Source: Candidatus Woesearchaeota archaeon (lineage in GTDB: Archaea; Nanobdellota; Nanobdellia; SCGC-AAA011-G17; GW2011-AR20). Taken from it: a DNA stretch of 8,881 nucleotides. Location of the stretch: the NCBI GenBank assembly GCA_018302725.1, contig JAGVZJ010000029.1, positions 1 through 8,881 on the forward strand, given 5' to 3'. Both the position numbers and the translations under genes were made by a program. Positions within the stretch are counted from its first letter, which is position 1. The number at the start of each line of letters is the position of its first letter. This document shows positions 1-5,320 of this stretch, piece by piece. The notes under the pieces were generated by a model, which did not search any database, was not told the origin of the DNA, and saw nothing but the letters and a program-made list of their open reading frames with translations.

Positions 1-1046
1 CTAATATTGTTGATGAAAAAACCGCGAAAGTATTTGGCATTCATACTCCAGATCAGATTGTTGTGATGGTTCATTGCTTACCAGGTGAAGCAAAGATTAT
101 GACTGAACATGGTGCTTGGATAAGAATTAAAGATTTAGAAAAGAGGTGGAAAGAGATCAAAGTAAATTCTTTAAATCTAAATTCAAATAAAATTGAAAGG
201 ACTAATGTAATTAAATTTTTCAAATTAGATCCACATGGAAAAATTTTTAAGGTCATAACTAAAACTCAGAAAGAGATAATTGCAACAGAAGATCACCCAT
301 TATTAACCCAAAATGGTCTAAAATTCGTCAACGAAATTAATATAAATGATAGATTAGCAGTTTCCCCTTTTAGTGGGGTGGAGTATCAAGAACCGCATGA
401 TAAGGTGATAATTGATGAAACTGATTTAAGGGCAATAGGTGCAAGTGAAAGAACTATTAAAAATTTAAAGAAAAGAGAGCTTTTACCATTAAGGTATAAC
501 TCTAGAAAATTGCCTATTTTAACTAAACTTCTTGGTTTTTTAACCGGAGATGGCTGGTTAGGAAAATCATCAGGAAGATGGACTGCAAAGTATATTGGTA
601 ATCCAGAAGATCTAGAAAACATAAGGAAAGATATTTTTAGTTTGGGTTATAAATGCAATAATATAAAAGCAATAAATTCTTCTAGCAAAATATTGCAAAG
701 AAATGGTGAAGAAAGAATTATAAAGGGAGTTAGTTATCAGTTTTCAATAAGCTCACTTGGATTACCTATGCTCTTTTATGCACTAGGGGCTCCGTTTGGA
801 AATAAGAGTAAAAATATATTTAATGTTCCAAAATGGTTGTTTGAAGCTCCCTCTTGGATTAAAAGACTTTATCTAGCAGGCTATTTCGGAGCAGAAATGT
901 CAAAACCAGCCGCTAGAAAAGGTGAGCCGTATAGGTTTGGCAATTGTAAAATTTCTTTAAATAAAATTGAGCAAATAAAAAATAATGGCTATATCTTTTT
1001 AAATGGAATAAGGGCTTTATTAAAAGAATTTGGGATATTAAATTAA
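1..1046 (+). CDS. rtcB: RtcB RNA ligase, end of N-extein plus N-terminal part of its intein (5' partial, ends at a frameshift stop)
   Basis: The frame is open from the window edge (first full codon at 3). The first 24 codons are the RtcB stretch ending VVMVH, the conserved segment that in uninterrupted homologues continues as (T/S/C)GSRGxGHQ. RtcB is the GTP- and Mn-dependent ligase that joins tRNA exons and repairs RNA ends. From Cys at 75-77 the protein turns into an intein: block A starts CLPGEAKI; block B carries TEDHPLLT with the conserved Thr and His; then come LAGLIDADG motif 1 (LLGFLTGDGWLG, about residue 155 of the intein) and motif 2 (LYLAGYFGAEMS, about residue 268). The frame ends at TAA 1044-1046 just after FGILN, in the middle of the expected endonuclease domain. 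The remainder continues in another frame from about 1043. The gene start lies left of the window. Identity is certain; whether this product is made as such is not. Confidence 0.9.
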   Translation, partial: NIVDEKTAKVFGIHTPDQIVVMVHCLPGEAKIMTEHGAWIRIKDLEKRWKEIKVNSLNLNSNKIERTNVIKFFKLDPHGKIFKVITKTQKEIIATEDHPLLTQNGLKFVNEININDRLAVSPFSGVEYQEPHDKVIIDETDLRAIGASERTIKNLKKRELLPLRYNSRKLPILTKLLGFLTGDGWLGKSSGRWTAKYIGNPEDLENIRKDIFSLGYKCNNIKAINSSSKILQRNGEERIIKGVSYQFSISSLGLPMLFYALGAPFGNKSKNIFNVPKWLFEAPSWIKRLYLAGYFGAEMSKPAARKGEPYRFGNCKISLNKIEQIKNNGYIFLNGIRALLKEFGILN

Positions 1047-1426
1047 TCTTGCAAGTGTCATCTAAAGAAAGAAATATTAGAAGGCTATGGGGAACCATAG
1101 GGTACGAATATAATTTGAAGAGGTCTTTACTTGCTTCTCACGCTTTACAATATTTAAATTATAAAAATGTACTACTAGCAGAAGAATCAGTTCTTACATC
1201 TAAATCTTTAAAACAATTGTATGTTACAAGCTTTAAATTTAGAGAAGTTCAATGCAAAACTTTTGAAGAATTTATTTTATCTTATGCATTAAACCCTGTC
1301 TCTGAAATAATATGGGATGAAATTGATAAAATAGAAGAAATAAAAAACTTTGATGAGTATGTTTATGATTTTACTGTAGAGCACAAGGATCATAACTTTA
1401 TCGCAAATAATTTTATAGTTGGAAAC
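75..1426 (+). other. LAGLIDADG intein in rtcB, frameshifted by one base
   Basis: The interruption runs from Cys1 (75-77) to Asn (1424-1426) and is followed by Cys+1 of the extein, so the three splicing nucleophiles are present. Its length is 1352 bases, one short of 451 codons; adding one T near 1043 restores a continuous frame reading FGILN then LILQVSSK. The insertion point is VMVH/CGSRG, directly after the histidine matching His234 of Pyrococcus RtcB. The residue before the terminal Asn is Gly instead of the usual His. Two LAGLIDADG motifs (acidic residues in TGDG and in GAE) suggest a homing endonuclease that was active recently. Boundaries follow from extein continuity and are firm; splicing activity is inferred. 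Confidence 0.88.
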
Positions 1427-2167
1427 TGTGGCTCCAGAGGTTTTGGACATCAGATAGCTACAGATTATCTAAAAGTATTTGACCAATCAATGAAAAAGTA
1501 CAACATCCAGGTTAATGATCGTGAATTATCATGCACCCCTTTCTCCTCAGAAGAGGGGCAAAAATATTTTAAGGCAATGGCATGTGCAGCAAATATGGCA
1601 TTTGCAAACAGACAGGTAATCCTCCATAGGATTAGAGAAGGCTTTGAAAAAATCTTCAATAAAAAGTCAGAAGACATGGAAATGAATCTTATTTATGACG
1701 TTGCCCATAATATAGCTAAAGTAGAAAAACATAAGATAGATGGTAAAATGAAAGATTTAGTGGTCCATAGAAAAGGTTCTACAAGAGCATTTCCTCCAGG
1801 GCATGAAGAGCTTCCTTCCATCTACAAAAAAACAGGTCAGCCCATTATAATCGGGGGGAGCATGGAAACTGGTTCTTTCTTACTATCCGGAACAGAAAAG
1901 GCAATGCAGGAAACATTTGGTTCAACTGCCCATGGTTCTGGAAGAACAATGTCAAGAACACAGGCAAAAAAGCAAGTGAGAGGGGACAAGCTGCAAAAAG
2001 ATATGCAGAACAGAGGAATATATGTTAAAGCAGCTTCAATGTCTGGGCTAGCAGAAGAAGCTGGATTTGCCTACAAAGATATTAACGAAGTCGTAGACTC
2101 TTTAAACAAAGCAGGAATTTCTAAACCTGTTTGTTCTTTTAAGCCTATAGGCTCAGTCAAGGGGTAA
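1049..2167 (+). CDS. rtcB: C-terminal part of RtcB intein plus RtcB C-extein
   Basis: This is the second half of the same gene, in the next frame. The frame is open from 986. TTG 1049 is the first possible start after the upstream stop (gap of 2 bases), but no convincing ribosome site precedes it, so the start is nominal. Residues 1-126 are intein: VSSKERNIRRLWG and GYEYNLKR resemble the end of the endonuclease domain, then block F (VYDFTVEHKDHNFIANN) and block G (NFIVGN). The C-extein starts at Cys 1427-1429 (CGSRGFGHQ). It holds RtcB active-site motifs: YDVAHNIAK with a metal-binding His, STAHGSGR with the His that is guanylylated in RtcB, and the C-terminal KPIGSVKG with the conserved Lys. 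The RtcB part is intact to its normal end. Archease follows 32 bases later. Confidence 0.9.
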   Translation: MQVSSKERNIRRLWGTIGYEYNLKRSLLASHALQYLNYKNVLLAEESVLTSKSLKQLYVTSFKFREVQCKTFEEFILSYALNPVSEIIWDEIDKIEEIKNFDEYVYDFTVEHKDHNFIANNFIVGNCGSRGFGHQIATDYLKVFDQSMKKYNIQVNDRELSCTPFSSEEGQKYFKAMACAANMAFANRQVILHRIREGFEKIFNKKSEDMEMNLIYDVAHNIAKVEKHKIDGKMKDLVVHRKGSTRAFPPGHEELPSIYKKTGQPIIIGGSMETGSFLLSGTEKAMQETFGSTAHGSGRTMSRTQAKKQVRGDKLQKDMQNRGIYVKAASMSGLAEEAGFAYKDINEVVDSLNKAGISKPVCSFKPIGSVKG

Positions 2168-2170
2168 CAT

Positions 2171-2178
2171 TTTATAAA
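2171..2178 (+). promoter_or_regulatory. TATA box of archease gene, leaderless
   Basis: TTTATAAA lies centred about 25.5 bases before the A of ATG 2200. Archaeal transcription starts about 25 bases after the TATA centre, so the mRNA should begin at the start codon. No Shine-Dalgarno site lies before the ATG, which agrees. The box lies just 4 bases after the rtcB stop codon, so archease can be transcribed independently of rtcB. Confidence 0.7.
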
Positions 2179-2199
2179 CCTCTTTCTCTTTTAATTTTT

Positions 2200-2610
2200 A
2201 TGAAATACAAAATATTAGATCATACAGCAGACATAATGTTTGAAGTTTACGGTAAAACATTGAATGAATTATTCAAGAACGTAGCAATAGCCACATTTGA
2301 CACCATGGTTAAAAGATCTTCAATAACCCCTAAGCTAAAGAGGGAAATAAAAATAGAAAACAAAGATCCTGAAAAATTATTATTCGATTTTATAGAAGAA
2401 TTAATTTATATTAAGGATGCTGAATACTTAATTTTTAAAGATTTCACAATAAAAATAAAAGACAATAAATTAAAAGCAGTTCTTGAAGGGGACAAAATAA
2501 ATCACAAAAAACAAATATTATTAACTGATGTAAAAGCAATTACTTTGCATAAGTTTTCTTTAAAGAAGTTAAAAAATTCCTATACAGCAACGATGATATT
2601 GGATATATAA
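2200..2610 (+). CDS. Archease, activator of RtcB ligase
   Basis: The protein has 136 residues, the usual archease length. Recognisable motifs are the N-terminal LDHTADI (metal-binding Asp region), FDFIEELIYIKD in the middle, TDVKAITLHKF and the C-terminal LDI, where the acidic residue and C-terminus contribute to metal binding in archeases. Archease helps RtcB undergo guanylylation and multiple turnover in tRNA exon ligation. It sits directly downstream of rtcB, a pairing known in many archaea and bacteria, which supports both calls. It has its own leaderless promoter. ATG 2200 is chosen because the DHTAD motif normally lies within the first 15 residues and because of the TATA spacing. The protein is rich in Lys and Ile, like other proteins of AT-rich genomes. 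No damage is seen. Confidence 0.95.
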   Translation: MKYKILDHTADIMFEVYGKTLNELFKNVAIATFDTMVKRSSITPKLKREIKIENKDPEKLLFDFIEELIYIKDAEYLIFKDFTIKIKDNKLKAVLEGDKINHKKQILLTDVKAITLHKFSLKKLKNSYTATMILDI

Positions 2611-2627
2611 AAAAGAAAAAAAGAAAG
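2609..2627 (-). terminator. U-rich terminator for the - strand mini-gene
   Basis: On the - strand this is a run of T broken by single C residues, starting 20 bases past the stop of the arginine-rich mini-gene. Archaeal RNA polymerase terminates at such T tracts without a hairpin. It overlaps the last bases of the archease gene, so transcripts from both strands meet here. Confidence 0.5.
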
Positions 2628-2647
2628 TAGAAATATCTCAAGGAAAC

Positions 2648-2725
2648 TTATCTTCTCCTTCTTGTAGCAGTTCTCCTTCTTGAGGAACCTGCTCCAACTC
2701 TAGACGCAGCTCTTCTTGCAACCAT
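2648..2725 (-). CDS. 25-residue arginine-rich basic mini-protein
   Basis: The reading frame encodes 25 residues beginning MVARRAASRVGAG, then a Ser-Ser/Arg block and four terminal arginines: ten Arg, no Lys and no acidic residue. Support for a real gene is a GAGGTGA Shine-Dalgarno site 6 bases before ATG, a TATA box further upstream and a T-rich terminator right after the stop. Absence of Lys is striking where neighbouring proteins are Lys-rich. A tail this basic suggests binding to RNA, DNA or the ribosome. Ribosomal eL41 is also about 25 residues and very basic, but its Lys/Trp/Met-rich pattern is not seen, so that name is not applied. It follows the thymidylate synthase gene on the same strand, 97 bases downstream. 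Function unknown. Confidence 0.6.
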   Translation of the reverse strand: MVARRAASRVGAGSSRRRTATRRRR

Positions 2726-2731
2726 TTATCT

Positions 2732-2738
2732 TCACCTC
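2732..2738 (-). promoter_or_regulatory. Strong Shine-Dalgarno site of the mini-gene
   Basis: GAGGTGA on the - strand matches the complement of the archaeal 16S rRNA 3' end and lies 6 bases before ATG at 2725. It is the best such site in the window, where most genes appear leaderless, and it fixes the start of the mini-gene. Confidence 0.65.
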
Positions 2739-2805
2739 TTTTTAATTTATCAAATAAACGCAATTAAGAACTCTCTCAACCCCGCATATCTGTAACACTA
2801 ATTGG

Positions 2806-2814
2806 TATTTAAAG
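2806..2814 (-). promoter_or_regulatory. TATA box, likely promoter of the mini-gene
   Basis: CTTTAAATA on the - strand lies between the thymidylate synthase stop and the mini-gene. Initiation about 25 bases on would give a leader of roughly 55-60 bases that includes the GAGGTGA site. Cotranscription with the upstream gene remains possible. Confidence 0.45.
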
Positions 2815-2822
2815 TTATTCAT

Positions 2823-3944
2823 TTAAACAGCCATTTTAGAATTTGTTTTCCATTTATGAGGTTTATAGTCGACAACCTTGAGAACTTCTTTAGCAGGCAT
2901 TTGGATAGCTTCAAGTAAAGGAATTCTTTTTAATTCTAGCCTTGGTGAAGCTCTAGGTCTCTTGGACAGTTGAGTTAATATGTTCGGGATATGGTCCTTT
3001 CCAAGATTCAATTCACCTTCTCCAAGAGCTGTTTCCAAATACCAGTCTCTTACTTCCAAATACCCTGTTCTTTCAGTCACACTTGCTACCCTTATTTGGA
3101 ATTCCATAACATTTCCAGGATCCATCCAAAAATCAGATCTTGGAGGAACCCCTAAGTAAGCATGTACGTTTCCAAGGCTGTGAACAAACCTTCTAGGGAT
3201 TAACCCGGTTTCTTGAGCAATCATATGTAAAAGGGCTGCTTCTTGAGCATCATTATAAGGAACTCCTAGCAAAATATCGCAGGATCTTTGAACCATAAAT
3301 AAATCCAGTTGATCACCATAAACTGTAAACTGATGCCAAAATGGACAAGGGCCTATAGCCATATCTCCTATTTCTCCAGGATTATACGCATTTAGTATAT
3401 GATATCTCGACCCAGGTCTTTCTCTAATTCCTTCTAACAGATTTTCTAGCTGGTCAACTTCTTCTACCCCCCAATGGTCATCCACCCATCCATTTCCATC
3501 ATGGAATCTTTGGAAAAATACTGGTCTTCTCCAATGTCTCCACTGATAACCATATATAGGGCCTAAATCCCCATCCTCTTCTCTATCGTCCAGTCTTTTT
3601 TTCCATGCCCCAAATGCTGTATTCCATCTTTCAGTATGTTTAGGTATCTCTTTGTCTAGTCCTTCTCTTTCAAGATATTTTTGAAAAGCATTACCATTCC
3701 AATAATCAACTCCTCTTGCTACTAAGGATGCAACACTTCTCTCTCCTCTTAATTTCCAAAATAATTCCTCAAAAGCAAGTCTAGGATGAATCTGTCTTGT
3801 AGTTACCAAAGGAAAACTTTCTCTCACATCACTAAATTGATATTGTGCACCAGTTATTCCTAAAATGCATTCTTGCGTTCTTGGTTCATATTGGACCTCT
3901 CCAGTAGTCAGAATCCTTTTCAAGAGTTCAAGATAGCATTGCAT
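2823..3944 (-). CDS. thyA: Divergent ThyA-type thymidylate synthase
   Basis: ThyA-family enzymes methylate dUMP to dTMP with methylene-tetrahydrofolate. Conserved landmarks in order: Arg22 (phosphate-binding loop), EELFWKLRG about 59-67, DLGPIYGYQWRHW 126-138, SRYHILNAYNPGE 179-191, catalytic Cys200 in IGPCPFWHQF, QRSCDILLGVPYNDA 219-233 (Arg, Asp and the Asn that selects dUMP), HAY 261-263, and the C-terminal DYKPHKW...MAV, like the E. coli end. The protein is 373 residues against 264 in E. coli; extra sequence lies around 92-125 and 140-168. Two odd points: the His that usually follows the catalytic Cys is Pro, and the second Arg of the SRR phosphate site is Tyr. It is Arg-rich and Lys-poor relative to neighbours, a possible sign of transfer. 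A related pyrimidine-modifying activity cannot be excluded. The start is fixed by a TATA box 26 bases upstream. Confidence 0.88.
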   Translation of the reverse strand: MQCYLELLKRILTTGEVQYEPRTQECILGITGAQYQFSDVRESFPLVTTRQIHPRLAFEELFWKLRGERSVASLVARGVDYWNGNAFQKYLEREGLDKEIPKHTERWNTAFGAWKKRLDDREEDGDLGPIYGYQWRHWRRPVFFQRFHDGNGWVDDHWGVEEVDQLENLLEGIRERPGSRYHILNAYNPGEIGDMAIGPCPFWHQFTVYGDQLDLFMVQRSCDILLGVPYNDAQEAALLHMIAQETGLIPRRFVHSLGNVHAYLGVPPRSDFWMDPGNVMEFQIRVASVTERTGYLEVRDWYLETALGEGELNLGKDHIPNILTQLSKRPRASPRLELKRIPLLEAIQMPAKEVLKVVDYKPHKWKTNSKMAV

Positions 3945-3966
3945 TTATTTCTTTAATACATTTATT

Positions 3967-3974
3967 TATTTAAA
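3967..3974 (-). promoter_or_regulatory. TATA box of thymidylate synthase gene, leaderless
   Basis: TTTAAATA on the - strand is centred about 26.5 bases from ATG at 3944. No Shine-Dalgarno site is visible. It lies in the 107-base divergent spacer shared with the pilin gene; the two TATA boxes are about 56 bases apart and face away from each other. Confidence 0.65.
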
Positions 3975-4022
3975 CACTTATATTCAATGAAAAAGATATC
4001 CTAATACATAAAAGAAGATAAT

Positions 4023-4030
4023 TTTAAATA
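4023..4030 (+). promoter_or_regulatory. TATA box of pilin gene pair, leaderless
   Basis: TTTAAATA is centred 25.5 bases before ATG 4052, giving a predicted transcript start at the initiator codon. It would drive both class III signal peptide genes, which overlap. Confidence 0.7.
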
Positions 4031-4051
4031 ATCATAAGCAATCTAATATAT

Positions 4052-4690
4052 ATGTCTTCTAAAAAGAGAGGCCAGGTCTCAATGGAGTACCTTATCATTG
4101 TAGGATTTGTCATAATTATGCTAATCCCTGCTACTTACATTTACCTTAGATACTCTGGCAGTTCCTCAGACACCTTATCCTCAGCAAAAGCCACCCAAAT
4201 AGCAGGTGAGATAGCCAAGGCTGCAGATGAAGTGTACTACCTTGGAGCAGATAACCAAAAAAATATTGAGGTATCCTTTCCTGCTAATATAGAGGTTATT
4301 GAGTTTGACAACAAGGAGATTGTATTCAAGGTCAGGGACTCTAAGGGAAACTTAAACGAAATTGTTGAAGTAGCATCAGTCCCTCTTTCAGGGGCACTTC
4401 CAAATATCCAGGGAAACAAAGTAATTATTGTAAAATCCCTTGGAAGCAGGGTGTCTGTTAATGTAGTTTGTAATAGTGGAGAGACATTAGACTCATCAGC
4501 TTCAACTTGTTCAGCATTTGGATGCAGGTCTCCTTGTGGTTTAGTATGCCAAAACAAGGTATGGAGTTGCTCAGCCTGTTCTGATTCATCAGACAATGAT
4601 GGAGACACTAAAATTGACTTTGATGGGCTAGGTGGTGCTCTTCCAGATGCCCAGTGCAGTTCTCGTGCAGACAATGATGAAAATGTCTAA
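4052..4690 (+). CDS. Type IV pilin-like protein with class III signal peptide and Cys-rich, Asp-rich C-terminus
   Basis: The N-terminus MSSKKRGQVSMEYLIIVG is a class III signal peptide: a basic leader, the G7/Q8 cleavage site of the archaeal prepilin peptidase (FlaK/PibD/EppA type), Glu at +5 of the mature protein and one hydrophobic helix (about 12-32). The rest (40-212) should be outside the cell. The middle is beta-like without a family I can name. From 140 on there are eight cysteines and a tail with CSDSSDNDGDTKID and ADNDE, which resembles calcium-binding DxDxDG loops and the DNDGD repeats of archaeal secreted proteins. It is likely a surface or pilus-associated adhesin rather than an ordinary small pilin. 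Its last 8 or more bases overlap the next gene, which has the same kind of signal, so the two are probably cotranslated and function together. Confidence 0.85.
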   Translation: MSSKKRGQVSMEYLIIVGFVIIMLIPATYIYLRYSGSSSDTLSSAKATQIAGEIAKAADEVYYLGADNQKNIEVSFPANIEVIEFDNKEIVFKVRDSKGNLNEIVEVASVPLSGALPNIQGNKVIIVKSLGSRVSVNVVCNSGETLDSSASTCSAFGCRSPCGLVCQNKVWSCSACSDSSDNDGDTKIDFDGLGGALPDAQCSSRADNDENV

Positions 4691-5108
4691 AGGTCAGGCA
4701 GCGATAGAATTTGTAACCTTTGTAGGGGTAGCAATAGTTTTGTTAATGGTGTTTCTTGGGATTTCAATTTACTACCTGGGTCTAAGTTATCAAAGGGAGA
4801 CAATTCAGTCTGCAGAAGACATAGCTGTTTTACTCAAGAATGAGATTAATCTGGCAGCAACAGTAGAAAATGGGTATACAAGAACAGTAGACCTTCCTTC
4901 AAAGATCAAAGGAGAGGATTATTTTATTCTGGTGGGGAAAGTTGCAACATCTGAAAAAAGGGAGATTGTTATAAACTTTAAAGGTGTTGAAGTGGTTGAA
5001 CAGCTGGCTGCAGATATTCCGGCAGGAGTCCAATTTGTTCAAGCAGAGAGTAAAACAGGAATAAAAATCAAAAAATCAGCAGATATAGTTACAGTATCAA
5101 AAGTTTAA
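4677..5108 (+). CDS. Second pilin-like protein with class III signal peptide
   Basis: The N-terminus MKMSKGQAAIEF followed by a hydrophobic helix (about residues 13-34) is a class III signal with predicted cleavage between Gly and Gln. Three in-frame ATGs at 4674, 4677 and 4683 all fit; a longer version from 4632 would put more than 15 residues of non-basic sequence before the signal and is rejected. The start overlaps the preceding pilin gene (stop 4688-4690), which points to translational coupling; no Shine-Dalgarno site is visible. The mature protein has about 138 residues, mostly beta-like with many Lys and Val, no Cys. It could be a minor pilin or archaellum/pilus assembly component; no narrower family is recognised. 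It ends 44 bases before the tRNA gene. Confidence 0.8.
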   Translation: MKMSKGQAAIEFVTFVGVAIVLLMVFLGISIYYLGLSYQRETIQSAEDIAVLLKNEINLAATVENGYTRTVDLPSKIKGEDYFILVGKVATSEKREIVINFKGVEVVEQLAADIPAGVQFVQAESKTGIKIKKSADIVTVSKV

Positions 5109-5116
5109 AATCAATA

Positions 5117-5124
5117 TATTTAAA
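5117..5124 (+). promoter_or_regulatory. TATA box of tRNA-Tyr gene
   Basis: TATTTAAA is centred about 32 bases before the first tRNA base. Expected initiation near 5146 leaves a leader of about 7 bases for RNase P to remove. Confidence 0.55.
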
Positions 5125-5152
5125 AATCAGTCTTCTTATTTCCAATAAAGAG

Positions 5153-5274
5153 CCCTGCGTAGCTCAACGGTAGAGCGTCCGGCTGTAGATGCTATCAGAT
5201 AAGGCTGTTAAGCTATAAATGAAAGGTAGCCAGCTGGTACCGGAAGGTTGCAAGTTCAAATCTCGCCGCAGGGA
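5153..5274 (+). tRNA. tRNA-Tyr (anticodon GUA) with an intron at 37/38
   Basis: The acceptor stem CCCTGCG (5153-5159) pairs fully with CGCAGGG (5267-5273), with discriminator A 5274. The D arm is GCTC/GAGC (5162-5165, 5173-5176). The anticodon stem is TCCGG/CCGGA (5178-5182, 5240-5244) and the spliced loop reads CTGTAGA with anticodon GTA at 5185-5187. The T arm is GCAAG/CTCGC around loop TTCAAAT, with one A-C mismatch (5252/5264). C1-G72 with A73 is the archaeal tyrosine identity set. CCA is not encoded and must be added. The gene needs the splicing endonuclease and then RtcB, whose gene is in this window. Confidence 0.93.
5189..5238 (+). other. tRNA-Tyr intron, 50 bases, at position 37/38
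   Basis: Removal of these bases leaves a normal 7-base anticodon loop. Placing cleavage after G37 and before A38 gives bulge-helix-bulge geometry: bulges A-G^A (5187-5189) and G-T^A (5237-5239) around a 4-pair helix 5183-5186 with 5233-5236. That helix holds a T-T mismatch and a G-T pair, so it is a relaxed motif. The inner stem pairs GCTATC (5191-5196) with GGTAGC (5225-5230), with some register choice. Because 5189 and 5239 are both A, a one-base shift gives the same product. Confidence 0.75.
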
Positions 5275-5291
5275 CTCTTAATCAAAAACCT

Positions 5292-5299
5292 TTTAAATA
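5292..5299 (+). promoter_or_regulatory. TATA box of eL33 gene, leaderless
   Basis: TTTAAATA is centred 25.5 bases before ATG 5321, so the mRNA should start at the initiator codon. It lies 17 bases after the tRNA, which makes the ribosomal protein gene independent of it. Confidence 0.7.
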
Positions 5300-5320
5300 C
5301 CTCATTTCAAAGAAAGCAAT

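Noticed and set aside
1037..1050. Programmed -1 ribosomal frameshift site joining the two rtcB frames
   Set aside because: The bases around ATTAAAT do not form an XXXYYYZ slippery heptamer in the right register, and no downstream pseudoknot is evident. A sequence error, mutation or split intein explains it better.
2648..2725. Mini-protein as ribosomal protein eL41
   Set aside because: Length and charge are similar, but eL41 is Lys-, Trp- and Met-rich in a different pattern; this peptide has no Lys or Trp and only the initiator Met.
4237..4674. 145-codon open frame on the - strand inside the first pilin gene
   Set aside because: It lies wholly opposite a gene with a clear class III signal and good promoter, has a composition typical of an antisense shadow and no recognisable motif.
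4632..4676. Longer N-terminus for the second pilin-like protein
   Set aside because: It would place a non-basic stretch before the class III signal, whose leader is normally short and basic; starts at 4674-4683 fit better.
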